Source: Isoetes taiwanensis (Eukaryota > Streptophyta > Lycopodiopsida > Isoetales > Isoetaceae). Taken from it: a stretch of 64,000 bases of DNA. The notes below the pieces were generated by a model. That model saw only the letters and a program-made list of their open reading frames with translations, did no database searches and was not told where the DNA came from. How positions within the stretch are numbered: the stretch's first letter is position 1; each line of letters begins with the position of its first letter. Below are positions 23,700-33,457 of this stretch, piece after piece. Made by a program: the position numbers and the translations under genes. The DNA lies in contig JAJEKV010000058.1 of the NCBI GenBank assembly GCA_021234155.1, positions 3,043,412 to 3,107,411 of the forward strand, in the 5' to 3' direction.

Positions 23700-26040
23700 A
23701 ACACTCAAATTGGGGTAGCAAGTTACCCCCACGGCTCAATTGACGAGGAAAGGCGATGTTGCTTTGAAGAGGAGCATTGTTTCGTTGTAGGGAATGGGGC
23801 AAACAATAAATAATTGCCTAGTATTTGGCAAGATGGAGGGATGTAGCTCCTCAATGCCCAAGGATTCTCAACAACTACATAGATGTGGCATGGAAGCGAA
23901 CGATCTAACCCGATATCCAAATGTTGGTAGAGGCAAAAGCCATGGAAAACCTCGATGGAAGCAAAGGAAGCGTCAACTGAGGAAAGATGGGATATGGAGG
24001 ATAGAACCATTGAGCGAAAGCAAATAAGTGGTAAGGCTAGAGAGTTGCCGCAACAATGGATTGTCCACAACACCAAACGCGTTTGTGTATCTTTGCGAGA
24101 AGGTCCACGGATGGTGTTCAAGAAGGCTGTATAGTGCAAGGTCCCTAAGATGTATGATGGATTTGCTTGTCTTATTGCTAGTAGCGCTTGTGTATCTTGC
24201 TTCCAATTGTTAAGCGCATTTTATCAATAAGCATAATAGTTCCTAAGATCGACCCATGAGGACATGGGTTAAATTTTAGAAGGGGAGATTCTAACGGTCC
24301 TAGCCGTTGGAGGCCATATTTGTACATGTTTGTACATAATACATTCAATTGATACTAAGGATATATGTATGGTATATATCTATTTAAGCAAATGGTTTTT
24401 CAAAAAAAAAGGGGATTTTTTAAAAGAGGGCTTACGGGAACGTGACCAATTTTGTAAGAGAGGGTTTTTGGAGCTTTGTGGTGTTGAGGAGGAGACTAAA
24501 GGAGGCACCCATGGAAGCAAGAGCTTGAAAAGTCGACATCAGATTTTCTTCTTTTCTCGTGGGGTTTAGTTTCAATTGATTGGATTCTTTGAGATTGCAC
24601 ATGCTAGCGAGGATTAGATTCTTTCATCTCTTGGCCAAGGGCGTTGATCATTGAAGTATTGTGGCTTAAGGCGGATCCGTTAATTAGAGATTAATATGGT
24701 TATTTGTAATTGGAAGGGATTAGAAAAGGATTCTAAGAGTAGTCATTTTGGAAACTATATTGGATTTTGTGAAGGCTAGTATATCAGATTTGAATTTCAA
24801 GTGGGCATGCATGAATCACCCTGGAACTGCTAGGAGATTGTTGGATTTATAGCATAAAGTGTCAATTTGGATGAATCAGGGATGGAGATAGAGCTTCTGC
24901 ATCGATTCAAAAGCTTTCGAGTTGTTTAGACTAAATGAAAATAGATTCAGATCATATAGGAATAGGTCAAAATTGCAAAGAAAGAACTGATTTGGGGTAG
25001 GAAAGTGTCGATTTGGCCAGAAGCTGCATGAATAAGAAGAATGGTAGGTATTAAGTTCGTCAAAAAGAGCATTGAAGGGGCAGACCTCGGCACCGGGGCC
25101 AAATCTATCTGGAACCTTGGGCCCATTTGGCCTTGGAGCAGTCGATTGTCTCATAGGGAGGCAGAAAAGGGGAACTGAAGCTTCAATCAGAGTTTTCCTT
25201 TTGTGCTTTTGTGTTCTTTGTCTTGTCTATTCTTAGTCTGTGTCCTTTTGTTGGTCTTGTTCTATTCTTGGTTAACATCTTGATGAGTAAGTAATAAACC
25301 CAAACAAAGATATAAAGAAACATGGAATAGTTAAAATAATTATGGAAATGTCGTAGAATCATGCACAGCGTAATTATATCTTAATAGGGGTTTAGCGTGG
25401 AATGCCATAATAATTTCCCTTAAGATTTTGCTTTGTTGCGAATAACTGAGCTTCGTAAAATGGAATAATAACATTTAAGTTTAATAACTTTAAGACATAA
25501 GTATTATAATGGGGCTCCTGAAGATGGGTCTAGGCCTAGAGTCATCTGGCAAGTGGTTTAAGCAGTTGCGATCATGAGGCCCTAGTGTATTTTTAAGTCA
25601 GAAGTCCGGAATTTGGAGTTTCCGCATTGGATGCACTAATAAATTCCTTACCTATGGAAAGTGGGTTTTTAATTGAAACATTCAAAACGTTAGCTAACAA
25701 TTGTTAGAGATTAACTAAATGGTGGACTCTTGGAGATCAAGAGAAGCTGGAAGAGAAAGCTATAGGAAGTATTTCGGCTTGAATGTGACTATGGCATGGA
25801 GCACTGCTAGCCTAAATGCATAACTGAAAAAATGCACTGTTTTTTATCAAGAGCATCATATTTAATGGACGCAAAGTATGAACGGTATGGGATGTTTTAT
25901 TCCTTAGTTTTTTTTTTTTTGGGGGGAGGGGGAGGGAGGGGAGGGGAGAAGGATAATCCGGGATGCTTCATAGTTATTAAGGAAGATTAATTAGTAGCAC
26001 GCTACGTCAACATAGGTAAGTTGTATGGGCAACATAACCA
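23700..26040. other. No gene recognised
   Basis: Open frames at 23723-24206 and 24876-25154 have no family I know and may be the decayed remainder of the element upstream. The stretch to 26040 is AT-rich and looks non-coding. Confidence 0.45.
25908..25948 (+). repeat. T-run followed by a G-rich tract
   Basis: About thirteen T residues are followed at 25921 by ggggggagggggagggaggg and then gaggggaga. The G-tract has at least five runs of three or more G separated by single A residues, fitting the usual G-quadruplex pattern. Confidence 0.85.
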
Positions 26041-26049
26041 TAGTATGAT

Positions 26050-26400
26050 CTAAGCGTGTATTTAGTAATATTTTAATGAACATCACATGTTATGGCGTTT
26101 GCATTGTCCTACTATTGTCTTGGTTATCCCTTGGATCATCCCCGGTCGGGCTTCTAGATTCTGTGGCCTAGGTTGCTCAGACATGCTCATGTCCATCTGT
26201 GATTCTCTGTGTCATTCTTGTGCTTTAAGGCACCGGGAGTAGTTTCCCCGATCGGGGATGCTACGTCACCTCTATGACTCCATGGTAAGAAGTCCTCCGG
26301 TGCCAACCTTGGGCTAGAAGGGTATGCACATACGAGGTTCACACCACCACGGCTCATGCGGGGCTCATAATATGAGTTAATTTGGGCATTTCTCTGCTAA
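26050..26400. repeat. Dispersed repeat, copy 1 (partner at 56235-56540)
   Basis: Shares taatgaacatcaca near 26076, tttgcattgt(c/t)c near 26098, and a downstream tacgaggttcacaccaccac at about 26332 with the 56-kb copy. Divergence is high and spacing differs. It may be LTR-derived, but no terminal structure was seen. Confidence 0.45.
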
Positions 26401-26619
26401 CAGGGGCCTGCATGTAGGCTGGCTGAGCTTCCCATTATCCCGGAGCTATTTTATGATGTTTTAGAACTTTGACTATGTTTCTCTGCCTTTGATGCTCATG
26501 TTTGATCTTTCTTTGGATTATGTTGTCATTGTCTAGCATTGTACTTACCTATAATCTTTTGTCTGCTGGTGCTTATGTCTCTGTATCATGGATGGAAGTA
26601 ACAAGAGACTGGCGCAAAA

Positions 26620-27415
26620 TTATCTTGACTTTAACTCAAAAGAACAATATTCAAGGTATGCTTAATAGATTTGCTTTGACTATATGTAGGACAATGAGTA
26701 CTCCTTTGGTGCCAGGCCAGAAATTTAGTCTGGAATCTTGTCCATCAAATGGATTAGAGGTGCAGGACGTAAATGATGTATTATACAAAGACTTAATAGG
26801 TTATTTGTTATATGTATCGAATTGTACAAGGCCCGATATATCTTATGGAGTTAAATCTTCTTAGTAGGTTCTTGAATAATCCAAGAAGGCAACATTGGCA
26901 AGCTGGTAAAACAATATTAAGATATTTGAAGGGTATTGAGATCATGGAAGAACATACATCATTGATAAATTGACTCTCACTGCATACCCTAATGCAGACT
27001 AAGCAGGGGATAGTGACACATAAAAATCTACCTCAAGGTATGCTCTAATGTTAGGAGATGATTGCATATCATGGTGAAGTAAGAATCGAGAGGGCTTTGC
27101 AATGTCTATAGTAGAGGCAGAATATAAAGTAGCTTCCTTGGCAACCAGAGAAATCAGGGTTAAGTGGGCTTTTGAATGAATTAGGAATTTTGTGGGTTCA
27201 ACCAACATTGTAGTTTATGGTAGTATGAGTTGCATAGCAATCACCGAGAACTCTGTCTTGCATAAAACAACAGAACATATAGAACTACATGTACATTATA
27301 TCAAATAAATGGTCGCAATAGTTCTATAGCAGTGGAATATGTTCATACTAATAAGCAAATAGCAGATGTCTTGACCAAGGCAGTATCAATAAAAAAATTC
27401 TAAAACTTTAGGAAG
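26620..27415 (+). pseudogene. Ty1/copia reverse transcriptase/RNase H fragment
   Basis: The C-terminal RT part is at 26640-26864: a MSTPLVPG motif, then DLIGYLLYVSNCTRPDISYG. Next comes a HWQA-x-K-T-I-L-R-Y-L-K-G segment (about 26890-26935). RNase H follows, with a Y-P-N-A-D segment, WxSKN and VEAEYKVASLATREI, and an I-A-D-V-L-T-K-A ending (about 27358-27385). Several stops and frameshifts break it. A polypurine-like gttgagggagagcaa lies at about 27863-27877 and might be the element's polypurine tract. Confidence 0.88.
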
Positions 27416-27550
27416 TTATTACATTGTAGTTACAGAACTTTATGTTGCAGAAGTTAAATGTGTTACAACTGACATGACTGCAAGCATTTAAATGATCATG
27501 GTCTTTATTAGCTAGTGTGATCTCAGTTGATAAAGTCAACCCTATTACAA

Positions 27551-27735
27551 GGTGCTAATATTTGAATATAAGTTTGGATCAGCTTCTTGTTGTAGACTCT
27601 TGAATACAATCATGAAAGAGAGAATGAATCAAACCTTAAAACAGACATAGGCACAGATATTTAAATATAAGTTTGGATCAGTTTATGTTGCAAACATTTG
27701 AATACAATCATGAAAGGGGGGATGAAAAGTTATTG
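27551..27735. repeat. Two diverged direct repeats of about 75-80 bp
   Basis: Both contain atataagtttggatcag and then ttgaatacaatcatgaaag. Copy 1 spans about 27560-27625 and copy 2 about 27656-27722. They lie in the probable untranslated/LTR part after the copia RNase H. Confidence 0.75.
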
Positions 27736-28819
27736 TGATAATAGGTTCATGATGTATATTTAAAAGAGAAACTTAAATGTGGATCACCAAGTTCATATGG
27801 AACTTTTACAAAGGTTAAATACCTTGAGGAACTTGTTTGCATAGTGAACCTAGAAATTTAAAGTTGAGGGAGAGCAACCATTGGCACATGTAATGCGTGG
27901 TCGATTTTGGACCTGAAAGATAAAGGATAACATTTCGACTAATAATATATGTACAGAGTATGATTGCAATCATAGAAACTCAGTGAATTCTGGCGAGCCA
28001 AAAGTGTTCAAATGCTTTTAGTCCAACCCATGAAAATTATCAAGCATTCAACTGTGCTTGAAATGAATCAGCTTCGAGAAATCTTGGTTGGATATCTATG
28101 TAATCGGCAGCTTGAATTTGAAGTTCATATATTTTTGTCTCCATCCCATTGTTACAGCAGAACATGTTATTAAATAAATAACAGTTACTTTTTTGCGTAT
28201 GCTCGTTCCTAGCCAAATTTTCCAAGGTGTTGTTCAACATTGTGTGCACATTTGTCGTAGTGCATTGCACACAACTGTTGAGATTGAACTAATCGATCTT
28301 ACTTACGCCTTAAAAATTATCATTTAAAAAACCATGTGTGATGACAACATAAACTGTTTGTGTTTTTTCATGGGTTGCATACCTGTGAGTCGCTCTAAAT
28401 TCCCATCCAATAATCTGAGCCAACCAATGGACGCCTTATACAAGTATGCACCAACAGAACAGGGAGAAGGAGGATTTAATTGATGTCAATGGTTCTTATA
28501 CATTTTAATTTAACGTCAATGGTTTTTATATATTGGGTTATATATGTTTTGTTCATATCTATCCAAACACACACAACATATCTAGCAAAATTCCAGACTA
28601 AAAATGGTTGTTCGAATTCAAACCTACAAACGAGTAGAAAAATGCCGAAGATTATATGATGCAACAACAATAGAGGTCAGTTGTTGGATGGGTTATATAT
28701 TAGAGATTGATTTGACAAATGAATGCATGCTTAGCTTTTCCATTAGACAATGCTTTAAATGTAGTATTAATATGATCACATCATAGTCCAAAACAATACG
28801 TAAAATATCAAGAACAAAC

Positions 28820-28984
28820 AATATGGAATGTGGGTCGCTCATTTGAGTGGAAGATCATTACAGTGTGACACTGTGATACTCCAATATCATGGAATGGAAG
28901 TTGGGACGGTGATTCCACCGGATCCGGTGGAGGCCAGGTTGATTTGAAGTAGCGGCGGTACCGCAGCTCCCCACATTCCATATT
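28820..28984. repeat. Inverted repeat with internal palindromes, inside repeat copy 1
   Basis: Arms aatatggaatgtggg-type at 28820-28834 and the perfect complement at 28970-28984 (15 bp). Inside lie acagtgt-g-acactgt (28860-28874), the perfect 18-bp palindrome TCCACCGGATCCGGTGGA (28914-28931) and gcggtaccgc (about 28954-28963). Confidence 0.8.
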
Positions 28985-29092
28985 ATAGGGGAGGGAGGTT
29001 GTGGCTCCCTTTCATAGCAGCATTCCCTCTCCGGCCCGTTCGGCCGTCATGGCCCCCTGCTATGAAAAGGGAGCCCCAACCTCCCCCTTATA
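28984..29092. repeat. Long foldback, about 36-bp arms
   Basis: 28984-29020 (tataggggagggaggttgtg, then gctccctttcatagcag) is complementary to 29057-29092 at about 33 of 37 positions, leaving a 36-nt GC-rich loop. The second arm starts where the inverted repeat at 28820-28984 ends. A transcript could fold into a miRNA-precursor-like stem, or this could be a small foldback/MITE. Confidence 0.8.
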
Positions 29093-29199
29093 CAAAATAG
29101 CATTTTAGCAAGCTTGCAAAAAAATCAATTGACGTCCTACTTCTTTACCGTTAGAAGCCTAGATGTTGGAAGTGTGGAGCAAGAAAATGAAAGCGAAAA

Positions 29200-30260
29200 G
29201 AGATTGACTTTGTTGAAGATTACATGATCGACAATGATGGAGGTCAATTACTAGATTTTATGTGGAATGCAAGAGGGGTGCGATTTCCATGGCGAGGGCA
29301 ACGGCCACTCGCTAGTAAAGTTGGCCAATGCACAACCTCTTATTTCACGACGTCGCAAGGAAAGCACAAGTGGCGATCTGCTCCAATAACACGGGTTTCT
29401 TTGTTTTTGCCAGATTGTTGGGTATTGGTAGATTATTTCGCTAAAAAATGGGCGATGGCACACCCATAAGCTTGTTGCATCTCCACACCGGTTACTTGGA
29501 AAGCGCGATATCTATGAAGAAGCGGAGCTATTGCCTCCGTGAGGACGGGTCCCATCATCTCGAATTGAAACAGTCGTTGGACTACGGATGGAAGGCGAGA
29601 ATCCCCAAGATGAGAGAATTATTATATGCTAGTGTTGCCCACATCTTTGACATGAGGATGAGCACCATGCTCTGCAAAGAGTGTCCCAGCGCATATACGC
29701 ATATCCGGCGACACATCGCGATCTTAGATGCTCTTGACGCACCGCATCAATTCTTTGGGGGCGCCAATGGTTGCACGCCTCGCATCCTACATTTTGCAAG
29801 TCTTTACCGCTTAGAGATTTCCCTTACGGGACAAAGGGATCGAGAGCCTACTACCGGGTTTTTCCTCCCATGTGGGGTTTTTCATCACGATAGTAGGGAC
29901 ACATTGTATAATAGCATTTGTCTTTTTGGTGTGGTTTTATCTCGCTTTGTGTCTTGCATGTACCGTCTCATATGTCGGTTTGGCCTCCATGGGCGTTAAA
30001 GTATACTTCCTTCCTTCCTTCCTTCCTTTTCCTTCCTTCCTTAATCCGATGGCGGGGATGAGCTCCAATAAGCATGGACTGGATTTACACAAATCTGGAG
30101 GCTATGATGCATCCGGAGCAATGGGCTATAGCGGTCATGTCAAGAACGGGCCTTGGTTTCCATTTTCAAGTAGAATGGTTGCCACATGCCAACCTCTCAT
30201 TTGCTAATAAACAAGAATGCTCTTCCACTTTCCTTGACGTATTATATACGACAATTTGAC
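29200..30260 (+). other. Unrecognised open frames and a TTCC microsatellite
   Basis: Plus-strand frames 29224-29469 and 29448-29999 (183 codons) overlap slightly and could be one frameshifted coding unit of about 250 residues, but I recognise no motif. A (TTCC)n tract occupies about 30006-30042. No promoter or splice structure is evident. Confidence 0.3.
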
Positions 30261-31336
30261 AAAAGAAAAAGAATGGAGGGATTGTGAGGTGGAAGAAAAC
30301 TGGATCGTGTGGAAACTAGTTAAAGGGAGACAACGGATGTAAGTTAAAGATTGGATGGGTTATACATGGGGATTTATCAAAAAGAAAGAAGGTGTTGAAA
30401 TAGAGGTGAAACAAAAGTAGATAATGTAAGCAACATGGTCGAGAGGGATTTACTCAAATGTCAATGGCTTTTATGCATCACAATTAATGTCAATCGTTCT
30501 TATGTATTGGGTTATGTATTTGGATCATATCTATCCAAACACGTGCATGCTATCTAGCAAAATTTAGGACAACAAATTTAGGACATCAATTGTTGGATAA
30601 TTGAGGTTTGCTTGCTTAGGTTTTCCATTAGATAATGCTTTAAATGCAGTATTAATATGATCACATCGTAGTCCGAAAAAAATACCTAACCTATCAAGAA
30701 CAAACAGAAGAGCTTTTTTAGCCAAATTGACTGTAAGTGTGGAGGAAGAAAAAGAAAGTGACTAAAAATGAGAGATTGACTTTGTTGAAGATTATGTGAA
30801 GCGACGAAATTGGAGGTCAGTTGTTGGACATGTTATATACAAGGATTTGACACAAGGATGGAGATACTAAAAGTGTGAGGTGAAAGAAAACTAGATTATG
30901 TGGGAATGGGGTAAAGTGAGACAATGGAAGTCAATTTAGAGATTGGATAGGTCATACATAGGGGATTTGACAAAAAGGTATGGAGGTGGTGAAAGAGAGG
31001 TGGAAGAAAAGTAGAGCAGATAATGTGGGAACTGGGTTGATGTGAGAAAGATAGGGTCACGAGGAGAAAGGCAGAGAAGAAGGCCGCGAAGGAGGAGGCC
31101 AGGAGAGGGAGAGGGACACTGTCACGAGAAACATAGAGATGCAGAGAGGAAGAGAAATATGCAAAAAGCAAGAGGGTGGTGAAGTCAAAAGTTGGAGGTT
31201 GAGGGGGCAACATTTAAGCCAGGGGATAACGCTCACGAGCAAAAAAAAAAAATCTCATTTATTTACGCAAACAAAGAAATGGACCCTACCACCTTTTCCC
31301 ACGTCCCAAATTCATGACACGCTCTCAAACAAAAAG

Positions 31337-31390
31337 AAAAAAAAAAAAAAAAACCAACCGCACTCGCACGCACGCGCCCACGCGCGCTTA
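31337..31390. repeat. A17 run and alternating CG/CA tract upstream of DEK1
   Basis: Seventeen A residues (31337-31353) are followed at about 31360-31387 by a purine-pyrimidine alternating stretch (gcacgcacgcgcccacgcgc). It lies about 560 bp before the DEK1 start, in the probable promoter. Confidence 0.8.
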
Positions 31391-31439
31391 AAAACCAATA
31401 TCCAAATAACTCAAAATTACTAAAACCGGTTTTCTTCCC

Positions 31440-31946
31440 AATTTGAAAACCGCCCTCAGGCGGCTGCATTAAATGCCGGCGCCGATCGCCGGATTCTCGC
31501 CGGCTGCGCTGCCGGAAAATGCCAGAGTACAGCGGATCCGCGTTCTCAGTGGAAAGGCGGATAGAGAGAAAAATCAAAGGGATGCACTGTTCCAGTGTAG
31601 TGTGTATTTTGCACTGGCCCTGTGTCTCTTCTCCCTCCTAGTCCCGTGTATTCGTGCCCTGCCGCCTTTATTGAGGAAAGAGAGCAGCCAGACGCAGAAA
31701 AACGCATATGGAATATGGCCTTCTTCAACCGCATTGGCACTGCCGGAGTAATCCCTAGCTGCCAAGTAGCTCACCCTCTTTCCTAGCCATTTTCTTGCTT
31801 GGGTTTTCATAGTCCTCGCCCAGATCAGATTACCCAATTCGTTTCTTCCACAATGGTGTATTCTGCACCTTCTACTAGCAGTAATGTAGTGCTTGCAAGC
31901 TCTGCAAACAGGTTTTCGGGTTCATTTGGTAGCAGTAGCAGAGTGA
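31440..31946 (+). promoter_or_regulatory. Probable DEK1 promoter/5' UTR region
   Basis: Base composition turns GC-rich (31451-31560, many ccgg/gccg words) and then pyrimidine-rich (31620-31660, 31770-31800), as at many plant transcription starts. I see no convincing TATA box, and the start site is not identified. The region extends to the DEK1 ATG and contains the upstream ORF listed separately. Confidence 0.5.
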
Positions 31947-31960
31947 ATGAAGCAGGTTAA
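31853..31960 (+). CDS. Upstream ORF (35 codons) overlapping the DEK1 start
   Basis: ATG at 31853 opens a Ser/Asn-rich frame that ends with TAA at 31958-31960, overlapping the DEK1 ATG (31947) by 14 nt in a different frame. The context caaATGG has G at +4. If transcribed it would be a start-overlapping uORF, which generally lowers main-ORF translation. Given the frame errors elsewhere in the locus, it could instead be part of a longer N-terminus. Confidence 0.4.
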   Translation: MVYSAPSTSSNVVLASSANRFSGSFGSSSRVNEAG

Positions 31961-33457
31961 CAATGGAGTCCTCAATGGAAGCTACAGATCGCCATGGTCT
32001 GGTTGTTGTGTGTGTGCCGTCTGTGGCACACTGTTCTCAGTGTTTGGTGCACTTTCTGTTGCCATTCTGTTTGCTGTAAACTGGCGTCCCTGGCGAATCT
32101 ACAGGTAACGTACATATTACTTTCTCTTCATTTTTTTCTAGCTGTTCTTAAGGTTAACCCAAATTAGCACGATATTTTTGTCTACCCAAGCAAACGTTTG
32201 CATTAGCAGACCTGATGAGGATGGAAAACTTGATATTCCTTTTCAATACCATCGATTGAAATGATCCATTGTGTGAGGAATTATCCACAAAGGACGGAAT
32301 GGCACTAATAAAATGTATTTGGAAGAAACTTGAAAATGAAGTCTTATCCCTGCCTTCTGATAAGATGATATCTTTCACATTCACAATATGACAGCAATGG
32401 AAATATTTGGTGCAAGTATTTTAAATCTATTGTTATAGTTTAATACACGAGAACAAAGGCTGTTCTTCCTAATTATGATCGATTGTATTCCATATCCAAG
32501 ATATCTGTTGGCATTTCCTCTGACAAGCACCCCATGAAACACTTCTTTGTGTGAGGGGTTAGAAATACTTAAAAATATATCCGAATAGTCTTAAGCATTT
32601 CATCTTTTAGCGTGTGAATGCACAATGCACCTCGTTCAACTGCTTGAGGGTCAAATTTGAAGCGCCAGAAGGGGTGGAATATCCTTTGTCCTTGCTTTTA
32701 AGGAAAATGAGTTTATTTCGCTGTAAAAGAACAATTCTTACTTGCAACCTTTAAATCTATGTACGTTTCCCTATACATAATGGGCAAACCAGATCTAGGG
32801 CACTTTCATTGCTTTGCAAGCATGAATGCCATTAACTGTAAACTTTGACCTAAACAATGATTTCCCTCGATCACAACTGCTAACATATGCATGCATACCT
32901 AGTTTATGTAGAATGTCACTGATGCTTCGAATAAACATGAGGACACATGCAATTGATCATACTAACTCTTGTAATTATATAGCTGAGTGTGGCTAGAGGT
33001 GTCACTGAAATTTATCTTATGTGATTGGTTGGTTTTGCTTACCTTAAAGTACATTTTAAAGAGTTCTACCATTCCATATGTAGGCCTATCATATCTCATT
33101 TATCTTTATGTTCCATATAAATTGCTCAGTACTGATAGGACAAACACTGAATTTCTACTTGATGCTATTTTATTGCTAATGAATGCCTTTTTTTTTCTTC
33201 ATGTAGCTGGGTGTTTGCTCGAAAATGGCCTTCATTTCTGAATGGCTCTTACCTAAGATGTATATCTGCAGCACTGGCAGTTATTGCATGGGTTGTTGTC
33301 TTATCTCCAGTTGTTGTTATCATAGCTTGGGGAGCAAAGCTCATAATTCTTTTAGATAGAGACACAATCGGGTTGGCTGTAATTCTGCCAGGCACAGCAC
33401 TCCTGCTAGCATTCTATGCAATTATGTTGTGGTGGAGAACACAGTGGCAAAGTTCAC
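31947..33457 (+). CDS. DEK1: DEK1 exons 1-2: N-terminus and first membrane segments
   Basis: Exon 1 (31947-32104) encodes a short tail, a Cys-rich hydrophobic segment with CGTLFSVFGA, and VNWRPWRIY, a DEK1 hallmark. Exon 2 (33207-33457) gives SWVFARKWP, two hydrophobic helices and a conserved segment ending LLAFY-x-IMLWWRTQWQSS. The intron between them (32105-33206, 1102 bp) is the longest in the gene and could hold regulatory sequence. Splice sites are GT-AG and the phases fit (2 then 1). Confidence 0.93.

Larger units (their letters stand above)
28470..31040. repeat. Diverged repeat family in at least two interleaved copies
   Basis: 28475-28597 matches 30448-30570 (both with gtcaatgg-ttcttat, ttgggttat and catatctatccaaacac). 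28734-28820 matches 30619-30708 (ccattaga-aatgctttaaatg, attaatatgatcacatc). 29195-29254 matches 30770-30828 (agattgactttgttgaagat). Separately, about 30308-30432 matches about 30899-31030. Copy 1 is interrupted by about 300 bp between 28820 and about 29110, where copy 2 has only about 30 bp. Confidence 0.75.

Noticed and set aside
29448-29999. 183-codon frame as a real gene
   Set aside because: No recognisable motif, no start context or splice structure, and it lies inside a repeat-rich block; left as an unrecognised frame.
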